23,031 nucleotides of DNA. Source: a virus. The stretch covers positions 1-23,031 of the IMG/VR virus record IMGVR_UViG_3300037468_000381. One strand, given 5' to 3'. The notes beneath the pieces are model-generated. The model made no database searches and had not been told where the DNA came from. It was given only the letters and a program-made list of their open reading frames with translations. The first letter of the stretch is position 1. Each line of letters begins with the position of its first letter. Below are positions 7,726 through 15,467 of this stretch, piece by piece. The position numbers and the translations under genes are program-made.

Positions 7726-8019
7726 ATGAGAGCAAAATTAATAAATGAGAAGTTTGCTGAAGAATCTGATCCTATAAAAGATATGGGAATAGGTACGCAT
7801 AAGAATACTTTTTCTTCGCGTCCTCACATAATACCTTGGAATTCAAGAGTTGCATATTTAGGCAATGATGGAAAGGTTCATTGTGGAACATATATAAGAG
7901 ATACTATGTTTAGAGGTGAATGGTCAGCATTATCATTGTTTTTAGATCCGATATCTATAATTAATGATGATGAGCTTGGAAGAATAAAGGTAAATAAAAA
8001 TATATTAAACATATTATGA
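7726..8019 (+). CDS. Small 97-aa protein with N-terminal NEKF/SDPI tag
   Basis: The N-terminus (residues 6-23, INEKFAEESDPIKDMGIG) matches two segments of the ankyrin protein at 18944-19702. The rest (about 70 residues, including AYLGNDGKVHCGTYIRDTMF and a region rich in hydrophobic residues) has no family I recognise. The ATG at 7726 follows the previous stop by 11 bases and there is no Shine-Dalgarno sequence. The stop (TGA 8017-8019) overlaps the next start in ATGA, so translation of the two genes is probably coupled. The tag resembles a T4 capsid-targeting sequence with a possible prohead-protease cut after Glu8; this is a hypothesis. Confidence 0.8.
   Translation: MRAKLINEKFAEESDPIKDMGIGTHKNTFSSRPHIIPWNSRVAYLGNDGKVHCGTYIRDTMFRGEWSALSLFLDPISIINDDELGRIKVNKNILNIL
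7741..7794 (+). repeat. Coding DNA of the NEKF/SDPI tag in the 97-aa gene
   Basis: Encodes residues 6-23 of the 97-aa protein. It is similar at DNA level to the two minus-strand copies at 19241-19294 and 19628-19681, for example GAGAAGTT at the Glu-Lys-Phe codons and GATATGGGAAT at Asp-Met-Gly-Ile. This points to common descent rather than chance peptide similarity. Confidence 0.75.
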
Positions 8020-8750
8020 CTAGACAAGAATTAATATCGTATGTGAATGGAGAAATAACTGCAAGTTGTAGTATACCCTTTTCACTTCCAGATAAAGAAC
8101 TAGAAAGAATAATAAATTTAGAAGAAAAATGGATTTTTCGCGAATATCGAGATGCTGTTCAAAACGCATATTATGTTTTAGATAAATCTTATTATAGAAC
8201 ACAAGAATGGAGAAGTACAAGAACTTTTCAAATGCCCGAATGTGTTATGGCAATCAAATATATTTTTGAAATGACTTCAGGACAAAGAGTTTTTGGTATT
8301 CATGATCCAGATTTAACATTTGATAGATTGATGGCTGCAGATCTTTATTTAACTCCATTATCTTCAGATCAGATTACTTATCGTACAATTCAATGGAGTT
8401 TTTGGGATTTAGCAAAACAATTCAATTTAAAAGATATACAACACGGATTCAACATTAACACAAAAAGATTGATTATTTTAGGTAGAGACCCGGTTGAATC
8501 ACTTTGGGTTACAACATTAAATCAAGTTCCTAAAGAAGATTTATATGAAGATCCTGTTTTTATTAAATGGGTTATAGCAAAGGCAAAAATACAATTGGCA
8601 AGAATTATAGGTACATTTAACTATACACTTATAGGTGGAGTTCAAATAAATTACAGTGACATTAGAGCTGAAGGGCAAGAAGAATTAAAAGAACTTAAAG
8701 AAAAGATTAGAACAGATTCCCCTGCGGATTTTTTTATAATGTTTAACTAA
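8016..8750 (+). CDS. T4-like virion structural protein, possibly a neck or head-completion protein
   Basis: A 244-residue protein with no signal peptide or membrane segment. The start is fixed by the ATGA overlap with the preceding gene. Its ending has an acidic helix followed by a Gly-Gly turn and more helix: WVIAKAKIQLARIIGTF, then LIGGVQINYSDIRAEGQEEL. This recalls the GG-V-x-(L/I)-N-(G/Y) segment near the C-terminus of virion structural proteins in T4-like marine phages. The aromatic middle (RTIQWSFWDLAKQFN) has no motif I can name. The match is from memory of family style rather than a search, so neck or head-completion is a suggestion. The operon position, ahead of the baseplate genes, is compatible with a head-tail joining component. 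Confidence 0.75.
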   Translation: MTRQELISYVNGEITASCSIPFSLPDKELERIINLEEKWIFREYRDAVQNAYYVLDKSYYRTQEWRSTRTFQMPECVMAIKYIFEMTSGQRVFGIHDPDLTFDRLMAADLYLTPLSSDQITYRTIQWSFWDLAKQFNLKDIQHGFNINTKRLIILGRDPVESLWVTTLNQVPKEDLYEDPVFIKWVIAKAKIQLARIIGTFNYTLIGGVQINYSDIRAEGQEELKELKEKIRTDSPADFFIMFN

Positions 8751-8767
8751 CTGATTAATAATTATTT

Positions 8768-9229
8768 ATGAAAAGAGTTAAAGAATCTTTATACAATAAT
8801 ATAATTGATGAGTCTTTTGATAAAAGAAAAGAAGCTGAAAAAAATGCTACATATATATCTGATGATAAAAATATAGGTTTAAATAAAAAGATAATTGGTA
8901 TTGTTAATGATTCACAGGGAAATAAAGTTAAACTTTGTTTAGTTAATGGTAGTTATGTAAAATCAACTGAACCCGGTCTTGGGTTTAAAGAATTTGTAGA
9001 AGGTGGGCATCATTATGTTGATAGTTATCCAGGATATAAGAAATTTATTCCTGAAAATGAAATTTGGGTAGATGATGCATTTAAATCAAAACCTGAAGAA
9101 ATTAAAGAAATAATAGAACACGAATTCATAGAAAGAAATTTGATGAAATATAAAAACTGGAGTTATGACAAAGCACATGAATACGCAAATAAAAAAGAAG
9201 GAGAACTTCGAAAAAGATCACCAAAATAA
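8768..9229 (+). CDS. 153-aa protein with HExxER motif and tag-like N-terminus
   Basis: Residues 114-145 read IIEHEFIERNLM followed by NWSYDKAHEYANKKE. This is a His-Glu-x-x-Glu-Arg helix, then a Tyr-Asp-x-Ala-His-x-x-Ala-x-x-x-Glu helix. I recall this pair from small phage and prophage proteins of unknown function. The spaced His and Glu residues suggest a metal site of zincin type, but the classic HExxH is not present. GGHHYVDSYPG at 79-89 adds two more His. The N-terminus (MKRVKESLYNNIIDESF) is basic and amphipathic, with an I-D-E step at 13-15 loosely like the NEKF tags in neighbouring proteins. Last gene of its unit: the stop precedes a hairpin by 3 bases. The function is unproven; a protease-like role is one option. 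Confidence 0.78.
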   Translation: MKRVKESLYNNIIDESFDKRKEAEKNATYISDDKNIGLNKKIIGIVNDSQGNKVKLCLVNGSYVKSTEPGLGFKEFVEGGHHYVDSYPGYKKFIPENEIWVDDAFKSKPEEIKEIIEHEFIERNLMKYKNWSYDKAHEYANKKEGELRKRSPK

Positions 9230-9232
9230 ATT

Positions 9233-9253
9233 AAAGGGAGAATGTCTCCCTTT
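9233..9253 (+). terminator. Hairpin terminator at the end of the 6284-9229 unit
   Basis: A 9-bp stem, AAAGGGAGA with TCTCCCTTT, has a 3-base loop (ATG) and is followed by CGTTTTA. The stem is strong but the U-tract is short and interrupted, so termination may be partial. It lies 3 bases after the stop at 9229. Confidence 0.75.
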
Positions 9254-9264
9254 CGTTTTACAAA

Positions 9265-9280
9265 AGATATATAAAATAAA
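9265..9280 (+). promoter_or_regulatory. Putative late promoter of the baseplate/fibre operon
   Basis: AGATATATAAAATAAA, identical over 16 bases to the minus-strand element at 4865-4880. It lies directly after the terminator at 9233-9253 and ends 7 bases before the ATG at 9288. If it is a -10-type box, the leader would be only a few bases long. Confidence 0.55.
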
Positions 9281-9287
9281 AAAGTAG

Positions 9288-9650
9288 ATGATAAAGGAAC
9301 TATACACACGCGCGCCAGAAGATCCAAATTTTAAATATGGACTTTTAGAACATTCTAATACAATAGAATCTATTATTACAAAGGTTAAAATGATATTAGG
9401 AACTAGACAAGGCGCAGTTATAGGTGATCTAAATTTTGGTGTAGGCATTGAAGATTTAATTTTTGAAACAAAAATAAACAAAATGCAATTAGAAGAGAAA
9501 ATTAAAATGCAATTTAATCAATACATATCTGAAACCGCAGATTTCAAAATTACACCGCAAGTTTCATTTGGAAAAGCAGAAGGGTACGATTATGCCGTCA
9601 TAGATATTTTCATAAACGACGAGCGTGCTATAGGAATTTTAATAAAATAA
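9288..9650 (+). CDS. gp25: gp25/GpW-like baseplate wedge protein
   Basis: A 120-residue protein, close to the size of T4 gp25 (132 aa). The family hallmark is visible at residues about 28-60: a helix ending in ILGTRQGAVIGDLNFGVGIEDLIFE. This matches the usual (L/I)-x-T-x-x-G-E/A followed by DFG-x-G-(L/I)-xx-(L/Y)-(I/L)-F pattern. A second helix and a final beta hairpin (YDYAVIDIFINDERAIGILI) follow, as in the family. gp25 forms part of the inner baseplate wedge and contacts gp6 and the sheath start; it has no demonstrated lysozyme activity in most phages despite old naming. It is the first gene of the 9288-18941 operon and lies 10 bases before the gp6-like gene, the order conserved between P2 (W-J) and T4-type systems. 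Confidence 0.93.
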   Translation: MIKELYTRAPEDPNFKYGLLEHSNTIESIITKVKMILGTRQGAVIGDLNFGVGIEDLIFETKINKMQLEEKIKMQFNQYISETADFKITPQVSFGKAEGYDYAVIDIFINDERAIGILIK

Positions 9651-9660
9651 AAAATATAAA

Positions 9661-11556
9661 ATGAAAATATTTGATAATACACGTATACGGTTTGCAGAAC
9701 TTTATTATGATGCAATACAATTTATAAAAAACACATACGGAGAACTTGGACAATATTTTTCTATGGCATCTCCAATGGGTCAATTGCTTCAAGTAATGTT
9801 GCAATATGGACGTATGATACTTTTTTATATTGAAGATTCAATAACAGAATTAAATATAAAAACTGCATCTAGACCACAAAGCATAAAAGGATTAGCTACA
9901 TTAACAGGGCACAATCCTTCACGAGCAATGGCAGCAAGAGGAACTTTAAAATTTATATACAATGGCAAAAATCGACCAGCATATGCTAATGTTGTTACAA
10001 TTCCTAATTATACAAAGCTTACATGTAATCAAAATGGACTAACATATTCTATAGTTTTGCCAGGTGAAGAAGTAAGGTTAGATTTAACAAGCACAACCAA
10101 TTATATAGATGTAAATATAGTGCAAGGAACAATAGAATATCAACAAGCTACCGGAACAGGAGACCCACTTCAATCATTTAATTTTCAAAACAAAAAAGGT
10201 GCATCAATAGATAATTATTTTATTAATGTTTTTGTTGACGGGGCTAAATGGTCAATTGTTGATTCCATTTTAGATATGGGTTTCAATGAACCATCTGTAA
10301 TGATTAAAACCGGACAAACTGGTGGTATTGATGTTTTCTTTGGAAATGGATATAATGGTCAAGCACCGCGTCTTGGATCAATAATTTTAGTTGAATATCT
10401 TATTACTGATGGAGATTCTGGAAATTTAAATGTTATGAATGCTAATTTAGAAAATTCATGGAAATTTATAACAAGTGGAACAACATTAAGTGGAGAAGAA
10501 ATAGATCTTAATAATTATATTAACATAATAGTTAAAAATGAAATAATGTTTGGCGCTATTGAAGAACCACTTTATTTAACAAGATTATTAGCACCTCAAA
10601 TGTCAAGAAGTTTTGTTCTTGCTAATGAAAATAATTATATTTATTTTTTAAGAAAACTTAATATGTTTACTATTATAGATGCTATTCCTGGTTTTGCAAC
10701 ATTTGAAGATCAATATGCATTGGACAAATATAATCAAGCTAAAACAACATATGAACAAGTAAGTACTGAATATAGACAATTAGTTTCAACATATGGAGTT
10801 GCTTCAGTTACTGCAACAGCTAAAAAAACACAATTAGATAATGCTCAACAACAACTTTATTATTATCAAACATTAATTGAAGAACAAAAAAAGGATGATA
10901 ATACCGTTTATTTATTTTTAGTTCCGGATATTAATAAAAGATTACCATCAGGTGAAAATTATTATACATGCAGTACATCTATATTTTCATTATCAAATAG
11001 TGAAAAACTTGCAATATTGGATCTAATAGAGCAAAGTGGGCAAAGAATATTGACTGTTGATAATGTTATACTTGATTTACAATTTCCAAGATTTACAATG
11101 AATATTTCTTTAATACTTTGGGAAGGAACAAGTTATGATACAGCTAGACAAGATATTATTTCAAAAACATCACAATATTTTACACAAAATACACGTAGAG
11201 ATAGGATTCCTGTTTCTGATTTAATAAAATTAATTGAAAATATTGATGGAGTTGATTCAGTTAACATTTGGTTTGACGCATCTAAAGAAAATTTAAAAAT
11301 CTATAAAACACATTACGGAATTGATGATTATGGAGATATTATTCTTGAAAGATTTGTTAAAGATGCCTTTGGTAATGAAGTTTCTGTTAAAGATGTTTAT
11401 CCATTGATTCGTGGTGGATTTGAAAATGAATCTGGAACTTATTATGAAGATAGTTTAATTAAAAATAAATTATCTACATTAAATATTCAAGTTAGAGGGT
11501 ATACAAATAAAAACTTAAACTCTGAAAATAATGTGGTTGTTTTAAATAATTTATAA
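9661..11556 (+). CDS. gp6: gp6/J-like baseplate wedge protein
   Basis: A 631-residue protein, close to the size of T4 gp6 (660 aa). The N-terminus is helical (AELYYDAIQFIKNTYG and the ASRPQSIKGLATLTGHNPSR segment). Residues about 217-258 have the J-family core with GGIDVFFGNGYNGQAPRLGS, then VEYLITDGDSGN. A Gln-rich coiled coil lies at about 355-410 (QLDNAQQQLYYYQTLIEEQ), and the C-terminal domain carries DLIKLIENIDGVDSVNIWF, the usual end-region motif. In contractile phages two gp6 copies pair with one gp7 to form the wedge core around the hub. Only 10 bases separate it from the gp25-like gene, and the leader AAAATATAAAATG is A/T-rich without a Shine-Dalgarno site. The downstream gene starts 2 bases after the stop. 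Confidence 0.92.
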   Translation: MKIFDNTRIRFAELYYDAIQFIKNTYGELGQYFSMASPMGQLLQVMLQYGRMILFYIEDSITELNIKTASRPQSIKGLATLTGHNPSRAMAARGTLKFIYNGKNRPAYANVVTIPNYTKLTCNQNGLTYSIVLPGEEVRLDLTSTTNYIDVNIVQGTIEYQQATGTGDPLQSFNFQNKKGASIDNYFINVFVDGAKWSIVDSILDMGFNEPSVMIKTGQTGGIDVFFGNGYNGQAPRLGSIILVEYLITDGDSGNLNVMNANLENSWKFITSGTTLSGEEIDLNNYINIIVKNEIMFGAIEEPLYLTRLLAPQMSRSFVLANENNYIYFLRKLNMFTIIDAIPGFATFEDQYALDKYNQAKTTYEQVSTEYRQLVSTYGVASVTATAKKTQLDNAQQQLYYYQTLIEEQKKDDNTVYLFLVPDINKRLPSGENYYTCSTSIFSLSNSEKLAILDLIEQSGQRILTVDNVILDLQFPRFTMNISLILWEGTSYDTARQDIISKTSQYFTQNTRRDRIPVSDLIKLIENIDGVDSVNIWFDASKENLKIYKTHYGIDDYGDIILERFVKDAFGNEVSVKDVYPLIRGGFENESGTYYEDSLIKNKLSTLNIQVRGYTNKNLNSENNVVVLNNL

Positions 11557-11558
11557 TT

Positions 11559-11822
11559 ATGGGAAAAAGAAAATTATACACGGTTCGTCCATCATATAGA
11601 TACCAAACTAGACATATAAATGATGTATTTAAAAATCTTGGATATGATTATAGAGGAAAAATACTTAAAAATGGAACATCACCAGAATTATGGGCAAATC
11701 CATTACAAAATTCTGGATATTCAGTTTTAGAAGGAATGGTAACTTTTATATTAGAACAGGCAAAATATATTAAAAAGTGGTTTAGTATATCACATGATTA
11801 TCGCACAACAAACATAAATTAA
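11559..11822 (+). CDS. Small 87-aa protein between the gp6-like and gp7-like genes
   Basis: Not recognised. It starts 2 bases after the gp6-like stop and ends 2 bases before the next ATG, so it is firmly part of the operon and expressed with the wedge. It is basic and aromatic at the N-terminus (KRKLYTVRPSYRYQTRH) and has one predicted helix near the end (LEGMVTFILEQAKYIKKWF). No signal peptide or membrane anchor. A small wedge or assembly factor such as a gp53-like subunit is possible from position only; no sequence evidence supports that name. Confidence 0.75.
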   Translation: MGKRKLYTVRPSYRYQTRHINDVFKNLGYDYRGKILKNGTSPELWANPLQNSGYSVLEGMVTFILEQAKYIKKWFSISHDYRTTNIN

Positions 11823-11824
11823 TT

Positions 11825-14800
11825 ATGAATATATCGCACTGGAAAATATTTAATAAAGCAGGGAGCCAAATAAACTGGACGCCAGATCCTTATATTTTAT
11901 TAGAATTTACATCTACATTTGGTGTTGATGCGAAAGGTTATTTAATATCAGATCCAAGTGGTTATATTTCAGGTGCGGAAATAATTAATGGTGGATTTTA
12001 TTATACACCATCTGATACTGTATCATATACATATTTGTTGGGTGATAACGGAACATTTACATCTGTTGATGTATCTTTAAAAGATGTATCTATATTTAAT
12101 CCTGAAGCATCTACAACACAAAGTATTAGTGGTCTATATAATATTGCACTAGACGCAAGTGGTTTTATATACCCATCAACAACTTTTGCAAGTGCAATTT
12201 TTCTAGAACCAGTTTCACAAGGTTTAGTAGAAACTGAACATCTTTTCATTTTAGAAGAAACATTATTAGGTGATTATATAAGACCTTATGATGCTAGTAA
12301 CTCTATGTTAGTATTTAGAATGATTGGTGATGATTCTCAGATTGCTTTTTTTAATGTTAATGAAACAACAACTGAAATAACTTGGACAGATGAATTAATA
12401 TTTGATGTATCTTTATATGTCGATGGTGTTCCTTTATCTATTAATATTGGATTCAGATCTGAAGAAGAAGGTGTTTTTGAAAGAACAATTAGAATATATC
12501 ATTTAGTTGGTAATCAATTATATACAATGGCCGATATTGTAGTTAATGCTGAGGCCATTGGAGAAGATGAAAGATTTAGAACACTTTTATCAAATTTTGG
12601 TTCGCCAGACCCTAAAGACTTTCCAAAAATATTTAAAGAGATAGACATAAATGAAGATCTTCCGGATTGGGAAGTACTTAATGCAAAATCAAAACACATG
12701 ATATTAGAGCATGATAAGATTATGCCTTATGTGGGAACTTATAAAGCTCTTATAAATGCGTTAAAATGGTTAGGTTATGATGATATTTATGTTCGTGAAT
12801 GGTTTAAAGATGTTAAAGAAAATAAAAAATTATCATTTATCGTTCCATTTGATGCTAAAGATCGAATGCAAACAATTTTAATGTTTGATCTTGATAGAAG
12901 AAAAACACTTAAAAAACTTAATCAATTAACTTTAGTATATTGTCTAACACGAGAAACAGGTGAAATAGATGTATGGGGAACACCTTTAACCGAGAATTGT
13001 TATTCATATAATATTAGAGAAGTTTTCATTAAATTACTTGCGTTAAAACAGTGGTTAGAAAGATACATCATCGGAATAAATTGTAGAATAACTGATATCA
13101 CAGGAGAGGGCGTCTATTTTGAAAGAGTTCAAAATCTCATTTATGAAACAGATAACATTGGTTATGGATATGAAGTTGAACATAGTTTATCACCTTATAG
13201 TCCTGATCACGATTCAGAATTAATACGTGGTGATGCAAGTATACGTTTAACATTTCTTGAATTAACAAATGGTACAGTTGGAAATATGCCATTTAGATTT
13301 ATAGATACAGTTTCATATGCATGGACTCCGTATGATCCTTTAAAATATTATGCATTAGATGATCCATCTTATTTAGCAGATCCAAGTCATTTTGTGCTTA
13401 TAGGCCCTAATTTTCAATATCCTTTGGTTAATTTCTCAGATGTGATGTGGAAATTATCAGTAGAGAAAACTGATGCAGGCACAATTGAAGAAAATTTAGT
13501 TACAAATCCCTTATTCATTTATGAAAATGATATAAGATATTATAACATATTTGATACATCATCTATATTTTATGATGTTTCAACTCATTTAACTATATTA
13601 TTAGAGAAAGCATTTTTAAGAGATCCAAGTATAGATGAATGGGAACATGCTATATCATATAGCATTTATCCTGATCCATGTGATAATGGTTCTTATACCA
13701 TGGAATCATCAGCAGGAACAATTACTAAATTTGATGGTTATGTAATGTTTAGACCAGATACAAGTAGCAGACTTCAATATGCAGTAGATGCAAACTTTAG
13801 AGTGCCGCTTTTAACTATGTTAAATTACAAATACACTGATGATTATGGTGTTACAGGTAATTTTGCCGGAAAAGATTATATTTTAGATATCGTTGATGGC
13901 AAGATTGCAATGGATGCTGGTTATTACACAAGCACATCTGATAATGTTACGTTTTATATAAATTGGAATTATGATACATCATTAGATGAACAAAAAATAA
14001 CAGTTAATGTTGTTTATCAATCCCCGCGTTTAAGATTATTTCAAACAGATCCATGTACTTATTATTGGGCAGATCCTTCTGGTTTAACAGGCGGAAATGA
14101 TCCAAATGTTATGTCATTTGATAATAGTATTTATACAATGCATGTACATCACACGGGTGATTATGTAATTGAACTTTATGCATGGGATGAATATAATACT
14201 ATGTTTTATAATGATGCTAAAGAATTATATCCTGTGTGGACAAAACGTCCAACAGTTCACATATTAGTTGATAACCCAAGATTATTAGGATATGAAGTTA
14301 GTACATATATGACAGCTCTTGAAGTATATTATTTAACTTTAGATAATTTGCGTCCAATTTATGATAGATATATTCCTCTTCAAGATTTATCTGTAGAGAA
14401 AGATGCTAACGGTAATGTTTATATTTCTGTTCCATCAATAACATATTTTCAAGATGTTCCAGAACCTAATTCAATTAATAGGTTTTTCAACATGACCGAA
14501 AGAGTTGTAAATATTAATCATGCTGCACCAACTAATGATATTATATCTATTGATCAAGATTATCAAGTATTTACAGCTGGTGATACTGTAAGAATAATTA
14601 ATTTTAATCTTGGTGAATATGATATAATTCAAGAAGTAAGTGCATTTGCAAATGGTTCTTATGATAATCCTGATGGAACACGAGCATTAGCAATAGATAT
14701 AGTACTTCCTCCTAGTTTTGTTATAAACGCATCTTCATCTATATATGTTTTAAACGACACATATAGAAACACGTATAATATCATTAATGATTCATCATCT

Positions 14801-15466
14801 CATTTATCATTAGAAATTGAAGGTTATCAATTTGAAGTGGGACAAATTATTGGTATTATAGTTACAAGTTCATATATGCCTAATCATACATACGAATGGG
14901 GTGCATCATACAAAGTTATAAGTGTTGATGGAAGTATTCACACATTTGATAATAAACTTCCTGAATTTTTACTTGATAGTTCAGTATATACTATTAAAGC
15001 AAAACATGCATTTTCATCATATACCGATTTTAATACTAAAACACTTAGTGCAACTGAAGTGGCAACAAATCAAGGAAATACTTTTCAAGTATATCTAAAA
15101 GATTCTTATTGTCATGAATATTATACAGATAATACTCTTGTTTTTATGAACATATTATTTGATCATGATATAATAAATTATTTATGGTACGACCCATCAT
15201 CAGATGCAATAAGTCCAAAATTTTATTATTATCCACGTTATGTTAATATAGATACAAGTACATTCGTAATATTAAAAACAGAATACAATCCAATTGATTA
15301 TATGTTAAATCAAAAAAACATTTGGACAGTAAGATGGCATGATACTAAAGAAGTTTATTTTAGAGTATTTAATTATTCTGTACCTTTTGTTTTTTATCCA
15401 AGTGGGCATTATATTCTTGAATCTGAAAGTTATGATAAACATGGAAATTTAATTAAATCTGAATAA
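11825..15466 (+). CDS. Large gp7/GpI-like baseplate wedge protein with fibre-like C-terminal region
   Basis: A 1213-residue protein, near the size of T4 gp7 (1032 aa). Around residues 289-320 the sequence HMILEHDKIMPYVGTYKALI, then NALKWLGYDDIYVREW, resembles the P2 GpI/tail-protein-I signature, in which a (K/V)GT-x-x-A-x-x-x-x-x-x-LGY helix follows a chain that places the wedge arm. The gene order gp25, gp6, gp7 supports the same identity (W, J, I in P2). Residues 1-280 are a beta-rich domain with many D-x-S turns. The region after about 480 is a series of beta-sandwich-like stretches (for example TDPCTYYWADPSGL and a TFNIxN-like FNMTERVVNINHAA segment) with no named fold. The product probably forms the arm linking the inner wedge to outer fibres. 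No Shine-Dalgarno site; the next gene begins 1 base after the stop. Confidence 0.8.
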   Translation: MNISHWKIFNKAGSQINWTPDPYILLEFTSTFGVDAKGYLISDPSGYISGAEIINGGFYYTPSDTVSYTYLLGDNGTFTSVDVSLKDVSIFNPEASTTQSISGLYNIALDASGFIYPSTTFASAIFLEPVSQGLVETEHLFILEETLLGDYIRPYDASNSMLVFRMIGDDSQIAFFNVNETTTEITWTDELIFDVSLYVDGVPLSINIGFRSEEEGVFERTIRIYHLVGNQLYTMADIVVNAEAIGEDERFRTLLSNFGSPDPKDFPKIFKEIDINEDLPDWEVLNAKSKHMILEHDKIMPYVGTYKALINALKWLGYDDIYVREWFKDVKENKKLSFIVPFDAKDRMQTILMFDLDRRKTLKKLNQLTLVYCLTRETGEIDVWGTPLTENCYSYNIREVFIKLLALKQWLERYIIGINCRITDITGEGVYFERVQNLIYETDNIGYGYEVEHSLSPYSPDHDSELIRGDASIRLTFLELTNGTVGNMPFRFIDTVSYAWTPYDPLKYYALDDPSYLADPSHFVLIGPNFQYPLVNFSDVMWKLSVEKTDAGTIEENLVTNPLFIYENDIRYYNIFDTSSIFYDVSTHLTILLEKAFLRDPSIDEWEHAISYSIYPDPCDNGSYTMESSAGTITKFDGYVMFRPDTSSRLQYAVDANFRVPLLTMLNYKYTDDYGVTGNFAGKDYILDIVDGKIAMDAGYYTSTSDNVTFYINWNYDTSLDEQKITVNVVYQSPRLRLFQTDPCTYYWADPSGLTGGNDPNVMSFDNSIYTMHVHHTGDYVIELYAWDEYNTMFYNDAKELYPVWTKRPTVHILVDNPRLLGYEVSTYMTALEVYYLTLDNLRPIYDRYIPLQDLSVEKDANGNVYISVPSITYFQDVPEPNSINRFFNMTERVVNINHAAPTNDIISIDQDYQVFTAGDTVRIINFNLGEYDIIQEVSAFANGSYDNPDGTRALAIDIVLPPSFVINASSSIYVLNDTYRNTYNIINDSSSHLSLEIEGYQFEVGQIIGIIVTSSYMPNHTYEWGASYKVISVDGSIHTFDNKLPEFLLDSSVYTIKAKHAFSSYTDFNTKTLSATEVATNQGNTFQVYLKDSYCHEYYTDNTLVFMNILFDHDIINYLWYDPSSDAISPKFYYYPRYVNIDTSTFVILKTEYNPIDYMLNQKNIWTVRWHDTKEVYFRVFNYSVPFVFYPSGHYILESESYDKHGNLIKSE

Positions 15467-15467
15467 A

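Noticed and set aside
8016-8019. Possible frameshift joining the 97-aa and 244-aa genes
   Set aside because: The ATGA overlap is a normal coupled stop-start, and each product is coherent on its own.
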